Positions 34,948 through 47,711 of a DNA stretch of 64,000 nucleotides are shown here, piece by piece. The stretch is from Megalobrama amblycephala (Eukaryota; Chordata; Actinopteri; Cypriniformes; Xenocyprididae). A model generated the notes under the pieces. The model did not search any database, had not been told where the DNA came from, and saw only the letters and a list, made by a program, of their open reading frames with translations. The DNA is taken from assembly GCF_018812025.1 (NCBI RefSeq), contig NC_063050.1, forward strand, positions 11,022,282 through 11,086,281, read 5' to 3'. The first letter of the stretch is position 1. Each line of letters begins with the position of its first letter. A program made the position numbers and the translations under genes.

Positions 34948-36396
34948 AGGTGCAATATGTAAGAATTTTGCAGTAAAATATCCAAAAACCACTAGGCCAG
35001 TGTTATATATTTTGTTCACTTGAGTACTTACAATATCCCAAATGTTTCCAATTATTATCCTATCCTAATTGTTATCCTATTGTTTAAATCTATTTTTTTT
35101 TTTTTATTTCTTGCGAGTACCATGCTTTACCTTTCCTCAGAGAAAAACACTATTGAAAACTACCTGCTCTGCTTCATACTACAGTAACGTTAATAATCAC
35201 ATCCATGAACATGATTTCTTCCTGAGTCCTATCCCCATTCTTTTCCACCAGCCGTTGAGGTAAAGACTACATGTCCCAAGATTCCACGCTCAAACTTGGT
35301 GTCATCAAGCTACGCTTTTGTTTTGAATAGGTCTTTAGCCACTTGCCTGGCAAGGCCAGACTGATATATATTCTACAAGATATATCAGTCTGGTCAGTCT
35401 GCCATCCGTCGCGATTCGGGCCAACTCCAAAACGTACCGACAAATCAGATTTGTTTATTTCAGTGACGCAAACAGCGTCCAATATTTAGTGACGCAATAT
35501 AGTGACGCAATATAGTGACGCAAACAGCGTCACTCTAGTGCGCCGAAAGTCCCTTCAATAACGAGCAGAGCAGACCATGTCTCTTATAGCAGCTTTTTTT
35601 TAGCCTTTTTAAATAAAAACACTCCAGCGATTCGACAAGATTCGATCACAAGAATGCATTAGAAGTGTACATTTAAATATTGGATGATGTTTTGAAAGAA
35701 ACAAAGACTGCTCGCGTCTCTAATGAAGCTTGTGCTCGTCCATTCTCGCTTCATTGTGTTCAAAATACATGGCGAATCTCATTCAAGCGAGCACAAAAGC
35801 ATTAAAGAGCTTCTTTGGTTTGTTTGACATCTGTAAAGAGGCTCGTTGTGTCGCCCGCGCCACTGCTGATCCCAGCACGAGCAGATTAGAGAGAGAGAGA
35901 CCTAGTTTCGATTTCGTCCTCAGTTTGTCAAGATTCATTACATCTTTGTTTATGCCATCTAGAATCTCAGCACTGATCGGGTGACTGTATGTTTTAAACA
36001 GTTTATTGAACAGCTTGATGGCCTGATACGATGTCACACGCACACACAATTGGCAATAACACCACGTATTCTCAAATTCTTACTGCAACAACGACACAAG
36101 TCATTAACGTCGCTTTCTCTAGCGCTAGCCATGTTAAACTACTCTCCGTGCTTGCCAAAAAACTATTGTGCTTGCCCAGGGCCGTTTGTTTACTTTTCGC
36201 TGTTGACTCTCGTCGCTTTGCTAACGTCATATCCGCCCTTCTCTGATTGGTTTACTCCGCTTCCTGTTTGCTCGGATTTGCTCCGCCTTAGAAATCGAAT
36301 TGATTCAGTGGTCGATCCGCTGGTACAGTGGTGAGGCTGGATTTTCCAGGCTATTTAGCCACCTCTAGCAAACAGAAAATATTAGATAGTGCACCT
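34948..36396. mobile_element. TTAA-flanked element, AGGTGCAATATG family (1,449 bp)
   Basis: Left end AGGTGCAATATGTAAG after TTAA (34944-34947); right end AGGTGCACTATCTAAT (other strand) before TTAA (36397-36400). It holds an 88-aa minus-strand frame (35783-36049) that I do not recognise, and several overlapping shorter frames. Possibly a shortened autonomous element; no transposase motif is seen. Confidence 0.75.
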
Positions 36397-36400
36397 TTAA

Positions 36401-36760
36401 AGGATTAGTTCACTTTAAAATTGAAATTAGCCCAAGCTTTACTCACCCTCAAGCCATCCTAGGTGTATATGACTTTCTTGTTTCTGATGAACTCAATCAC
36501 AGTTAATAAATATCCTGATGCATCCGAGCTTTATAATGGCAATGAATGGGGCAACAAGTATGAAGCTCAATAAAGCTCATCCATCCATCCATCATAAACA
36601 TACTCCACATGGCTCCGGGGAGTTAATAAAGGCCTTCTGAACTGAAGCGATGCATTTGTGAAAAAAAAAAAAAAATCCATATATTAACAAGTTATGAAGT
36701 AAAATATCTAGCTTCCGCCAGATCGCCTTCAAGCGTAACTGATGTCGTGTCAATTACACT
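36401..36760. mobile_element. AGGATTAG-family MITE, left part only
   Basis: Starts AGGATTAGTTCACTTT directly after the TTAA that closes the previous element, so the two TTAA elements abut. The sequence continues with family phrases (ACTCACCCTCAAGCCATCC). No matching right end was found before the lectin relic at 36857. 36919-37794 is gene B 3'UTR-like DNA. Confidence 0.6.
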
Positions 36761-36856
36761 TTTTTTTCATAAGTTGAATAGGGAAGGCGTAGGACGTTGC
36801 ATAATCGCTTTGAACTGCGAGAGGCGTTGCAATTTCTTCCTAAGTTGAATAACGTG

Positions 36857-36918
36857 TTAAATCAGTGTAATTGTGTTGATGGTCTGATTGAACTCTTCAG
36901 CTGTGTTCTTGTAACTCT
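36857..36918 (-). pseudogene. C-type lectin relic, stalk-exon fragment
   Basis: About 60 bp (phrases GTTGATGGTCTGATTGAACT and GTGTTCTTGTAACTCTTG) match the stalk exon of genes A-C (for example 21860-21925). The rest of the exon and its splice sites are gone. It probably belongs to the same dead gene as 34677-34765; the two are separated by the transposons 34948-36396 and 36401 onward. Confidence 0.7.
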
Positions 36919-37794
36919 TGTAATATTAGTGCAACGATCTGAAAGATGTTTTGAGGTAAAATAATGTGTAGCTTTTATCTATTAATGTTCAATTATGGAA
37001 TTACATTAGTGTCAAAAGTAATGTTTAAAATTAAAACATAAAAATATCAGTTAATTGGTAGAAAGTCACTTGAGCTTCACTTTTGACCTGATGTTTCTGT
37101 TCCTCTCTGATCACTTCAGTCTGATAAACCTGCTCTCTGCTGCGCCCTGCTGGACAGGAGGAACTCTCTCCATATATAGTGCAATAAAATCCATTATGAA
37201 ATAATAACAAAATATAACAAAAATGTAATAAATATAATTAAATAAATGTTTTTTAAATGCCATTTTATTCAAAGAGAAGGCAAATCGACACAAAAGAAGT
37301 TTCACAGACACTAAATATCAGAATAATAGGAGTGAATTATTCCAACAAACGAGATGCATGAAAACAGATCACTGTAAATTGTAATGTAGAGATGCATTTT
37401 CTGTAAAGCTGCTTTGAAAAAAAATGTATATTGTGAAAAACGCTATACAAATACTTTTTGAATATTGACATAGAGCATGACGGAGCAACACACGAATACA
37501 TCAGAGGTTTGGTGTCCCAGATCATTTTCACTTTGTGAGAAACTGGATGTTGCGAGTTTATTATAGCAATAAAAATAATGACAATTTTACATTTCCTTTC
37601 ATCTGAAAATCGCCTTGTGATTTTGTATATTACAGAAAATTATAAAATAAAATTGATATTGTGAAAGCAGTTTATATAAAATGAATGTAGCAGACTGTTT
37701 TAAAGGCAGGCACCTCTATCAGAAATTCAGAATTTACAATAAGAATGATTCCATAAAATAAAAGAAGTAAAACCACAACAAGACGGGATGAACC

Positions 37795-39312
37795 CTATTT
37801 CTCACAAATGCCTTTTCTCTTCTCAGAGCATGAGAGATCATTCCAGTTCTTCAGGTTAGAAGATGAACAAGAAGAGATCATTTCAACACAGTCCTCCTTT
37901 CCATGTTCATCATTCGGCTCACCTTCCATCCAAAACCTAAATAATTCTATTTTTTAATTATTCACAACCCCAAATTTTCTCATTCAGGAATACAAAATAA
38001 GTAGATGTTTTTTATTTTACTTATAAGTATAATTTATTGTGGTTGTTGTCATGATTGTGTTTGTAGAAAATATGTTTCCAGCTGTTTTCTTGTTGGGTTA
38101 TGATCGTCTCATTTTTATAATGAGAGTACAAAAGAACAACTAACTAAATCCATAGTGATTTTCTGGGAGTGTTTTGTCACTTACCCTCGTCTCAGTGGTG
38201 AATTATCCACCCATTTCATGTTGCCCTCCTTCTGAATGTCAGTCAAACCAATCCATACTCTGTCCTTGACTAATGAAGATATGTATCTCTGTGTGAATAA
38301 AAACAGGAATAAGTGTGATTCCTCTCATTCATGAACAGACTCTCACACAAACTCACCTGCTTCTGTACAGTGTCGATAATGACCAGATCAGCTCCTCGAT
38401 CCCTGCAGTACTGCCTGCTGTCAGCCCAGTTCATCACCTTATTGGAGATTAACAAGCCATCTAATCTGCACAGACATCCTAACAGAAACACTTTTTTTTT
38501 TTTTAAAGCTGTGTACATGAAAGATAAATAAAACCATGAAAACAAAAAATGGATACTAACCTTCTTTAAAAGCTTTTGTCTCCAGTGTATTACTCAAAGA
38601 CGTGACTCTGGTCTCCAGCTCCAGTTTCTTCTGACTCAAAGAGTTGAAGCTGTTCTTCAGTTGGTCTTTTTCAGTCTTTAGTTCAGTGTAATTGTGCTGT
38701 AATCTGTTGATGGTCTGATTGAACTCTTCAACTGTGTTCTTGTAACTCTTGAACAGAGATTCTCTCTCTGCTCTGTTGGAGATGTGCTGCAGTATGATGA
38801 AGACCAGCAGAAGAACACAAATGATCCCGAGACACACTGTCATCAACACCAAACACCTGCTTCCTCCTGACAAACAGAGAGAAAACACACAAATATCAGT
38901 GAATACCCTTCATATTATAAGAAATTAAGTATCAAATCAACCTTTTTTCAGTAATCTACCTTTGTCTTGTTGTGCTTTCATATTCCTTTACAAGACAAAC
39001 ATCACAGTACAGTAAAATATCTAAAGATGAACATACTGAAAAGGTAAATGAAATGAAAAAATTAAATATACAAGCAGAAACACTGACATATTGTTCTTAG
39101 ATTTTTTTTTTTACTTGTACGTGACACTTCCTCAAACATTAGTGACACCAATAACAATACCATCTGCGACACCATTTCTACTTTAAAGTAATTTTTTGCT
39201 TACTGCACTTTTGATCTTTTCCTTCATCCTTGCTGTGATTCAGTGTTTGAGGTCCAGTTGTGTCCACAATATCTCTGCGTTCAACATTTTGATAAATGTC
39301 ATCAGAATCCAT
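37795..39312 (-). CDS. C-type lectin-like receptor B (CD209/CLEC4-like), complete
   Basis: Five exons (39204-39312, 38561-38866, 38357-38478, 38185-38288, 37795-37936), 260 aa, all phases consistent and all GT-AG. Tail residues 1-36 carry SDDIYQNV. The membrane helix is at about 41-62, followed by a heptad-rich stalk with two sequons (NQT, NYT). The lectin domain contains MNWADSRQYCRDRGADLV, WIGLTDIQKEGNMKWVD, GEPND and NWNDLSCSEKRKGIC. EPN followed by WND is the mannose-type calcium and sugar site, and the four core cysteines are present. Likely a type II pattern-recognition receptor on leukocytes. A candidate polyadenylation signal (AATAAA on the gene strand) lies at 37264-37269; a matching one lies downstream of gene C. 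Neighbours A and C are paralogues. CD209-like naming is by domain layout; orthology is not shown. Confidence 0.88.
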
Positions 39313-39401
39313 TATTAGTTGTGTCTGACAGTATGTCTTCACAATATGAGGTGTGGTCCTCAGAATGATGAGTAGTGTTTTTACATTAGTGTTAAACCTT
39401 C

Positions 39402-39414
39402 ACAGGAAGTGGTT
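39402..39414 (-). promoter_or_regulatory. RUNX-ETS composite motif upstream of lectin gene B
   Basis: AACCACTTCCTGT on the gene strand, 90 bp before the ATG, the same distance as in gene A. Because A and B are recent duplicates, this copy adds little independent support; gene C does. Confidence 0.5.
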
Positions 39415-39479
39415 TCATTTCACAATGACCTTAAACAAGAATAAAGACTTGCAGACCAACTCAAAAACTCTTTGCAGAC

Positions 39480-40943
39480 TCATATGACTATCCACGTAGA
39501 AGGCAACGTTCTTGTGACCTTGCGCAATGTTCCCTAAAAGTTCTCTAAAAGTGACGAAGATTCCGAACATTTACAGAACATTAGTGACATTCCTAAAACG
39601 TCCTCTTTTGGTACTGAAAGGGCTGCAGTTCAAGGTTCCTTATATGATTTTAGGGGGACGTTCCATTTTGGTTATTTTATGGTCAAAAAAGAACGTTACA
39701 AAGAGGACATTTGGGAGGTTAACAGAACGTTCCCACACGGTCCTCTGTTGGTCATTTAATAACGCTCCCAATATGAGTTTATTTTGGTTATTTTATGGTT
39801 GCACGAGAATGTTACAAAGAGGACATTTGGGAAGTTAACAGAACATCCCATAGTAATAGCCCCCTAAACATTCCCATAACATCCTGAATGTTCCCTGAAG
39901 GTCCACCAAATAACGTCCCCCAACCCTTAAAAGAACTCCACATCGTGACCGTCTCTGAACGTTCTGGGAACAGTACTAGGTGACAGGTTAACCCGCTAGA
40001 AATTTTCCCAGAACATTCTCTGAGAATGGATATGTTTGTGTATTGAACATTCAAGCACATGTTATCAGCTTCAAAATCCAACAAGAGGAATCTTTGACCA
40101 CTCAAATGGATTTGAACACCTTTAAACAGGCCAAACTTTGTATTGATGATGCAGGAAACAGCAGCAAGTGCCCTGAATCTGATGTTTCGAGACATATCCA
40201 GCAGCATCAGCAGTTTCAGAACCGGAAGTGAGAGACGGGGCTTAGACAGTCATAGTTGCGCTACCCATACACATAATTTTCTTTTGATAAATATAAGCTG
40301 TTTTCACATGGATTTTGATCGAATTCATGACTACAATATTTAACAACAATATTTTTAAACAAAGTCCCTTTTCTGTTCATATAATATGCATGAGATATCA
40401 TGATGTACAGTGAGCAAAATTTTCAAAATATTGATCATGCTTAATTTCAATGAATGGATAAAACACAGTAGTTTATACTTCAAGGATATAGGCTACAACT
40501 ATACACAGTTTTTATTTAAAAAAGAAAATGTGTAATATGTAAGTGTTTCCCATGACCAGCAGAAGAACATAAATGAGCCAGAGAAACATTGTCATCAACA
40601 TCAAACATCTACTTCCTCGTGACAGAGAGAAAAGACACGAATACCCTTCATATTAAGTTTCATTTGTCTCCATGTAAACTACAAAACACAAATTTGTGAC
40701 AATGCTGACGTCATGCACATGTGTATTACGTGTTCAGTCTGCAGGCTCATAATGTTTCTTTACAAAGTGACATCGCCAACTACTGGCCTGGCAGCAGAAA
40801 ACAGCTTTTTATTTGTTTTCACAGATCCATGTGAACGGGGATCATTTTGACAACATTGTTTGATGTATGCGAAAAACGCAAAGGAAAAACTTTTCCATTT
40901 TTAGTAAATTGTTGTTGTGTAAACATACCCTAAAATGTTTTAA
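39480..40943. repeat. GAACGTTC-rich repeat and spacer of unit 2
   Basis: Counterpart of 22640-23554 plus 26684-27122. It keeps two 34-bp direct repeats (about 39694 and 39811, GTTACAAAGAGGACATTTGG core) with the 117-bp interval that unit 1 has lost, and the LINE empty site TATAC at 40500-40504. No gene. Confidence 0.7.
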
Positions 40944-41695
40944 AGGTGCCCTAGAACTAGTTTTAACAAGATGTAATATAAGTCTAAGGTGTCCCCTGAA
41001 TGTGTCTGTGAAGTTTCAGCTCAAAATACCCCATAGATTTTTTTAAAATTAATTTTAACTGCCTATTTTCAGCCATAATTACATATGCACCGATTTAGCG
41101 CGCGGCCCCTTTAATTCTGGCGCTCCCTGCCCCCCACGAGCTCTCGACTGCCTTAAACAGCATTTAAACAAAGTTCACACAGCTAATATAACCCTCAAAA
41201 TGGATCTTTACAAGATGTTCATCATGCATGCTGCATGCATTGCTTCGATTCCAGTGAGTATAGTATTTATTTGGATGTTTACATTTGATTCTGAATGAGT
41301 TTGAGGCTAACGGCTAATGCTACACTATTGGAGAGATTTATAAAGAATGAAGTTGTGTTTATGAATTATACAGACTGCAAGTGTTTAAAAAATGAAAATA
41401 ACGACGGCTCTTGTCTCCGTGAATACAGTAATAAATGATGGTAACTTTAAGGTCCGTGTACGTTTTGATAGTTTGTTTTCCAATTTGAAATGAAATATGC
41501 AGAAACGAGAAAACGGTCGTTTCCCGTTTTTTCGTTCATTAAAAAAAAAAAACGGAAAAACAAGATTTTGACTCGATTTTCGTTTTTTTCGGGTCACGGA
41601 TAGAAAACGGAAACACAACTTCAAAACTCGTTTTCCACATGTGGGCGATCATTACACGCCCCTTTCAGCTGTTTGGTCAATCAAATCTGAGCCAG

Positions 41696-41703
41696 TGACG
41701 TCA
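41696..41703. promoter_or_regulatory. CRE palindrome in a foldback arm
   Basis: TGACGTCA, the consensus CREB/ATF site, present again in the opposite arm near 45849. Binding is inferred. Confidence 0.4.
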
Positions 41704-42872
41704 TCTTCAGTTCGTTCAACAAAATAATAGTCCTCTGCTGCTATATCAGTAGATGTCATAAATCGGCTTTCTTCTGTGCAACCTAACACGTATTTCACAG
41801 AAATATGTTTGCACAGATAAAAAAAAAGTTTTAAAAAAACCTACAGTAAATTTAATTAAGTCTGTTTTTAAGCTGTCATTGTTTTTAAAATGTAAAATGT
41901 AAATGCCTCTACATCTGTTGTTACCAAGCGCATGACATCCTTTGGGATACTACCACCGATCAATAGGCTATACATAATGATAGACTATTCTCTATTATAG
42001 ATCAGTGGCTACTGCACTCTTTTTTTTCTTTCTTATTTTAATGTTTTGTTTACATTTTATACATTTAAATTCAATCATTTAGCAGACGCATTCCTTGCAG
42101 TAGACTATGCAGTCATATTAGAAAATAGGCTATCCACTAGGTGGCAACACCTAATAACGGTATCACCATCGGGGGGCTTTTTAGTTTTCCTTACTTATAA
42201 ATGGCCATGCTGATTTTATCTCTTAAATTAAACACTTTTATGAACACAGTGAACATTATTATATGTCACAGTTTACTTGCTATCCTCACTTTTTCTGTCT
42301 TTCCTTCGCTTTTGAATGAATTAGCTATAAATGGCCCCGAACATTTTACTTTCAATTTCGATTTAACGGCTATTGGCGATTCTGCGTCAATTGCTTTAGT
42401 GGACAACAGCAAAACAAAAACTCTCGTATATTGAACATAGAACTTTTATTATCTTTGTAATTATTTTATTATCTTTTATTATCTTTGTAATTATTTTATT
42501 TTGTAAATATTCGTGGCTTAAACAGCGGGAAAATTTACTGTATGCAGTTCTGTGGATGTTTTGAAAAACTTAAACTAAACGAAAATTATTGTTGCCTTGT
42601 CAATATAATTTCTGTTTTTTACCCTGACTTTCAACTGACGCGATCATCGTTTCATTACCCGACAAGATTATATTAAATTATAATTAAACGAAATTTGATA
42701 AATGTCTGTGAATCATTAAAAAAATCCCAGGGGGTTAGTTTTAGCCTACATGAACAAATAGCAGAATAAACAACAGAACATGAGGATTCATCATCATCAT
42801 GCACCTGCCGCGCTTCTGTGTACGGAGAAAAAAGGATTCAATTATATAAAAGGAATAAATAGCCTATGTCTA

Positions 42873-44791
42873 CACTCTTAAAACAGATGTGTTAAAAACA
42901 ACACAACCTGTGTTATATTTTAACACATCTGTGTGTCTAGTTAAGGACAACACATTTTGTGTTAATTTTAACTCAACCAGTGTGTTATTTTTTCTTAATA
43001 CAGGCATAAAATATTTAACACACTAATGTGTGTGTGAGAGAGAGAGAAACAACACTGTGTCCAACACAACATGTGTTAAACTATCATCCAATCACATTGC
43101 TGCTACGTCACTCCACAAGCCGTTAAGCAAGTTTGTGCCTCTTTCTTCATTGGCGGATGACTTAACACACAGGTGTTAAAAACAACACAACCTGTGTTAT
43201 ATCTTAACACATCCGTGTGTCTAGTTAAGGACAACACATTTTGTGTTACTTTTTTTAACTCAACCAGTGTGTTATTCTTCTTAACACAGGCAATGTGTTA
43301 AAATATTTAACACACTAATGTGTCATAAATCACACAATGTGTGTCATAGATGTGCTATTTTTGACCAGTTAAAATGAATGCAATACACACTCTTAAAACT
43401 GACTCAAAATGTGTTAAATTCTTACACATCATTGTGTGAGTTTAGGGACAACACTTGTGTGTTAATTCTGACACATTCACTGAGTCAATGATTTTAACAC
43501 AGTAAATGTGTCAGGAAGGTGATCTGCTGATAACAAGCAGAATCAAAGGAAAAAATCACATTTTTAAGCCACCATTGTGGAGATGAGTGTTTGCTTTAGT
43601 TGGGCTCTTGAACCTTGACTTTTTAATTATTAGATTTTGTTTGGGCTGTTGTAACAGCTAGTCAAGCAAAGAGAAAAGATGATCAGGTGGTGGTTATGTT
43701 TTCACATAATCATTATTTGACCTGAACTCATTTAGAGCCCAATCTCTGAGTTAGATTTACATTATTGATTACAGCAGCACTGTGATTCTACAGCAGAAGA
43801 TCAGCTTTATCAATATAATCTGAAGGATTTCTCAAAAGTTGTTCTGATTTAAAAAAAAGAAAAAAAAGAAAAGCTCTTTCATTTAGAGACACAGACATCA
43901 AGAATCAGTCTGTGAATCTCAACAGTGGTGAGAATAATAAAGCATGTTGCAGTGCATTCTGGGAGCCACCAATCAAAATTCAACCATGGCTCCCATCATG
44001 CATTGCTGCATGAATAAATTATGAGCTTAATTGTCTTAGTAATTTCCTTTATTCTCACTATTTTTTTTTTCTTTCTCTGTTTTATGTGACTTTTTAGGAG
44101 CTTCTTTTCTAATGTTTCTAAAATCAGAATATGTTGCTTGTCACTGTTGAGATTCACAGGCTGATTCTTGATGTCTGTGTGTGCCTAAAAGCAAGGTTTT
44201 TTTTTTTTTGATCAGAACAATTTTTTAAGAAATACCTTTGAATTATGTAGAAAAAGCTGATCTTCTGCTATAATCAATAATGTAAATCTAGCTCAGAGAT
44301 TGGGCTCTAAATGAGTTCAAGACAAATAATGATTATGTGAAAACATAACAAACACAACCTGATCATCTTTTCTCTTTGCTTGTCTGGCTGTTATAACTCA
44401 GCTACAACAGCCCAAGCAAAATCTAATATTAAAAAGTCAAGGGTCAAGGGTTAACTTAAAATTGTGATTTCCTCCTTTGATTCTGCTTGTTAACAGCAGA
44501 TCACCTTCCTGACACATTTAATGTGTTAAAATCATAACACAATGAATGTGTCAAAATGAACACAAGTCATCCACTGATGAAGAAAGAGGCACAAACTTGC
44601 TTAACGGCTTGTGGAGTGACGTAGCAGCAATGTGATTGGATGAGAGTTAACACATGTTGTGTTGGACACAGTGTTGTTTCTCTCTCTCTCTCTCTCTCTG
44701 CACATGATCAATTTAAATTGACACAAAAATGTGTTAAAATAGTCATAACACAAAAAATGTGTTATTAATTAACACATCCTTTTTGAGAGTG
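42873..44791. mobile_element. AACACA-type foldback element, copy 2, cleanest copy (1,919 bp)
   Basis: Starts CACTCTTAAAACAGATGTG; the right end reads CACTCTCAAAAAGGATGTG on the other strand; both ends are flanked by TA. Large parts of the left half reappear inverted in the right half, so the whole can fold into one long hairpin with a centre near 44030. No coding capacity. It inserted inside the long-TIR foldback element. Confidence 0.8.
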
Positions 44792-47386
44792 TATGCGCGA
44801 AATTTATTTCACTTAAGTAATTAACATATTACCAAAATGAAAGGGGGAAAAATGCGACAATATGCGTGTCGGTTCATTTTTGAGAAGTTCACAGAAAGGA
44901 AACCGAGACGGCAGAAAATGTCTTTGTTTATTTTACGAGCAATGTTTTTATTGTGAGTGTACAAAAATAATAGGCCTATTTAACCCTTCACAGATTCGAA
45001 TGGTGTTACATATATTTGACCATAAATGTCTGAGTATTTTAAGTTTCCGCTTTTATAAGAAAATTCAAGTGAACGCGTCGGCGCCTCACGCGCACAACAT
45101 CAGTTTGAGTAACTTGACATCACAGCCTGTTAACTGTCAAAATAACATAGCCTACATTCAACCAAATATATAAAAAGTTATACTGCTCATTTTAAGTAGT
45201 CTGTGTATAGGCTACAATAAAAGCGTTCAAATAATAAATATAGTTTAGCCTCCAAATCGTGAATATTGAAACATTTGGATTTGTGTCAAATTAGACAGGT
45301 AGTTATAATGCCGGTTTCTGTTTCAGTTCAGCTTTAAATTAATTTGTTTTGGCTTAACATTTATATATTATTTTTGTCATAACTAAAATAGCTATGTAGC
45401 TGTAATTTTGATCTTTAATGTTTGATCTTTACATATTCCCTCAATCTTTTAACCAAAGGGTTATTAACATTAGCCTATATTCAGCAGGCAATGTTAGGCT
45501 ATATAAAATAAATAAAGAGAGATGAGCTATTGTTCGTTTTTCAAAATTGCTTACACTACTTATTTATTGTGATTTATTCTATTTATTCAAAATAGAATAA
45601 AATAAAAACTAGTTTTTTGTTGTTGTTTTTTTAAATCTGTGCTTTTCATCCGCTCCTCTGTGTGTGTAGCGCAGTTTCACCATGCATATTAAACTACAAA
45701 CAGCATTACAACAGTCTGTGTGCTGATTAACATTTCTGAAATAAATATTTCTGTGAAATACGCGTTAGGTTGCACAGAAGAAAGCCGATTTATGACATCT
45801 ACTGATATAGCAGGAGAGGACTGTTATTTTGTTGAACGAACTGAAGATGACGTCACTGGCTCAGATTTGATTGACCAATTGGCTGAAAGGGGCATGTAAT
45901 GACCACCCACATGTGGAAAATGAGTTTTGAAGTCCTGTTTCCGTTTTCTATCCGTGACCCGAAAAAACGAAAATCGAGTCAAAATCTCGTTTTTCTGTTT
46001 TTTTTTTAACAAACGAAAAAATGGGAAACGACCGTTTTCTCGTTTCTGTGTATTTCATTTCAAATTGGAAAACAAACTATCAAAACGTACACGGACCCTT
46101 TAACCACATTTAACAGTACATTAGCAACATGCTAACGAAACCTTTAGAAAGACAATTTACAAATATCACTAAAAATATCATGTTATCATAGATCATGTCA
46201 GTTATTATTGCTCCATCTGCCATTTTTCGCTATTGCCTTGCTTACTTAACTAATCTGATGATTCAGCTGTGCACAGATCCAGACGTTCATGGCTGCCCTT
46301 GTCTAATGCCTTGAACATGGGCTGGCATATGCAAATATTGGGGGCGTGCATATTAATGATCCCGACTGTTACGTAACAGTCGGTGTTATGTTGAGATTCA
46401 CCTGTTCTTCTGAGGTCTTTTAAACAAATGAGATTTATATAAGAAGGAGGAAACAATGGTGTTTCAGACTCACTGTATGTCATTTCCAGGTACTGAACTC
46501 TTGTTATTGAACTATGCCGAGGTAAATTCAATTTTTCATTCAATGGCACCTTTAAGCTCTGCCACTCTTGACCACTTCTAGAAGTAGTTGAAAACACATT
46601 TGACTGGACTACTTTCGTACATTCTTTAAACAGATGTGTTAAAAACAACACAACCTGGACCTGTACCATGATGGTAGTTGAACAAACTCAGGCTTATAGG
46701 ATTAGTTTCGAGTTGACAAAACCAAACCACTCCAATCCGGCTTTGTTGGTACCATGATGCTGATCATCAACTATCTTTGTCAACTCAGGCTTTGATCCTG
46801 AGTCCATCGAGCGTGTGCACACCAATGAGTGACATCAGTGGTGAACAGCCAATCACATGCCTTGCAAAAGAGAGAAACTATGATTCACTTCTCGCGAGAG
46901 AGCCAGCGTGATTCGAAACTCTTTTGCTGAAGGTTAAGAGATTGAAGAAAATTTAAAAGTATTTAAACTCAGACAAAAATACTTGTCCATGAAAGATGAT
47001 ACCTAAAACCCAGGACTGGCGCAAACTAATATTAAAGGATTAGTTCACTTTTAAATAAACTTTTGCTGATAATTTACTCACCCCCATGTCATCCAAGATG
47101 TCCATGTCTTTCTTTCTTCAGTCGAAAAGAAATTAAGGTTTTTGATGTAAACATTCTAGGATTTTTCTCCATATCATTCATTTCAATGGGCACCAAACGG
47201 TTGAAGGTCCAAATGGCAGCTTCAGTGCAGCTTCAAAGGGCTTTAAACGACACCAGACGACACCAGACGATACCAGACGATGAATAAGGGTCTTATCTAG
47301 CGAAACGATCGGTCATTTAAAAAAAAAATTTTAAAAGTTTACGTTTTATAAGCACAAATGCTGGCTTTGCTCTTTTCTCCGATGCG

Positions 47387-47406
47387 ATTACGTGACGTCA
47401 CGTAAT
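47387..47406. promoter_or_regulatory. 20-bp perfect palindrome with a CRE core in a Kolobok-like TIR
   Basis: The palindrome centres on TGACGTCA flanked by ACG/CGT. The right arm keeps TTACGTGACGTCACG near 50871-50885. Confidence 0.5.
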
Positions 47407-47426
47407 ACGCAATTACGTTGAAAAGG

Positions 47427-47711
47427 TCACGGTTGACGTAGGCGTAGCAACCACAGTTTCATTCGCTCAGGATTGTGTATAGGAAATCTATGAAAAGTCA
47501 CAAATTTCTGTCCTGACAAAAATTTTCTTTTAGGCTTTCTAATATTAAAACACCCTGGATACGCACACCTTTCAAGCGTGGGTTTAAAATATTCTAACTG
47601 ACCGCCAGAGTGAGTTTTTTTTAAGGCGACCCTTATTTTAGAACGTTTGCTCTTATTGTTTCCATGGTGACGCGTGCGCGTCATGAGCGCTGAACGTAGC
47701 CACAATAACAC
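47427..47711 (-). pseudogene. THAP-domain fragment of a transposase
   Basis: The minus-strand frame contains CAYPGC (C-x4-C), FVTFHRFP and PERMKLWLLRL, the start, the HRFP and the R-x-x-x-W landmarks of a THAP zinc finger. The second C-x2-H half is missing because the frame ends at 47427. Probably the first exon of a Kolobok-type transposase whose remaining exons were deleted. Confidence 0.6.

Larger units (their letters stand above)
41451..46097. mobile_element. Foldback element with about 355-bp terminal inverted repeats (4,647 bp)
   Basis: Starts GGTCCGTGTACGTTTTGATA and ends with its complement. The arms are about 41451-41806 and 45745-46097. CTTTAA is duplicated at 41445-41450 and 46098-46103; this contains TTAA, so a TTAA-target (Kolobok-type) origin with slightly different ends is possible. 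Unit 1 holds the empty site. Each arm has a full CRE palindrome (TGACGTCA, 41696-41703 on the left). The inside holds a second foldback (42873-44791) and two open frames (42201-42434, 44862-45173) that I do not recognise. No transposase is seen, so it was moved in trans. Confidence 0.85.
40944..46551. mobile_element. TTAA-flanked MITE, AGGTGCCC family, copy 3, split by a foldback element
   Basis: The two halves 40944-41450 and 46098-46551 together equal copy 2 (27123-28075). TTAA lies at 40940-40943 and 46552-46555. A 22-bp perfect palindrome recurs at 46362-46383. Confidence 0.85.

Noticed and set aside
35783..36049. 88-aa minus-strand frame inside the AGGTGCAATATG element
   Set aside because: Open and non-repetitive, but no recognised motif, and overlapped by other frames; not enough to call a gene.
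42201..45173. Frames 42201-42434 and 44862-45173 inside the foldback element
   Set aside because: No transposase or other domain seen; normal for AT-rich DNA of this length.
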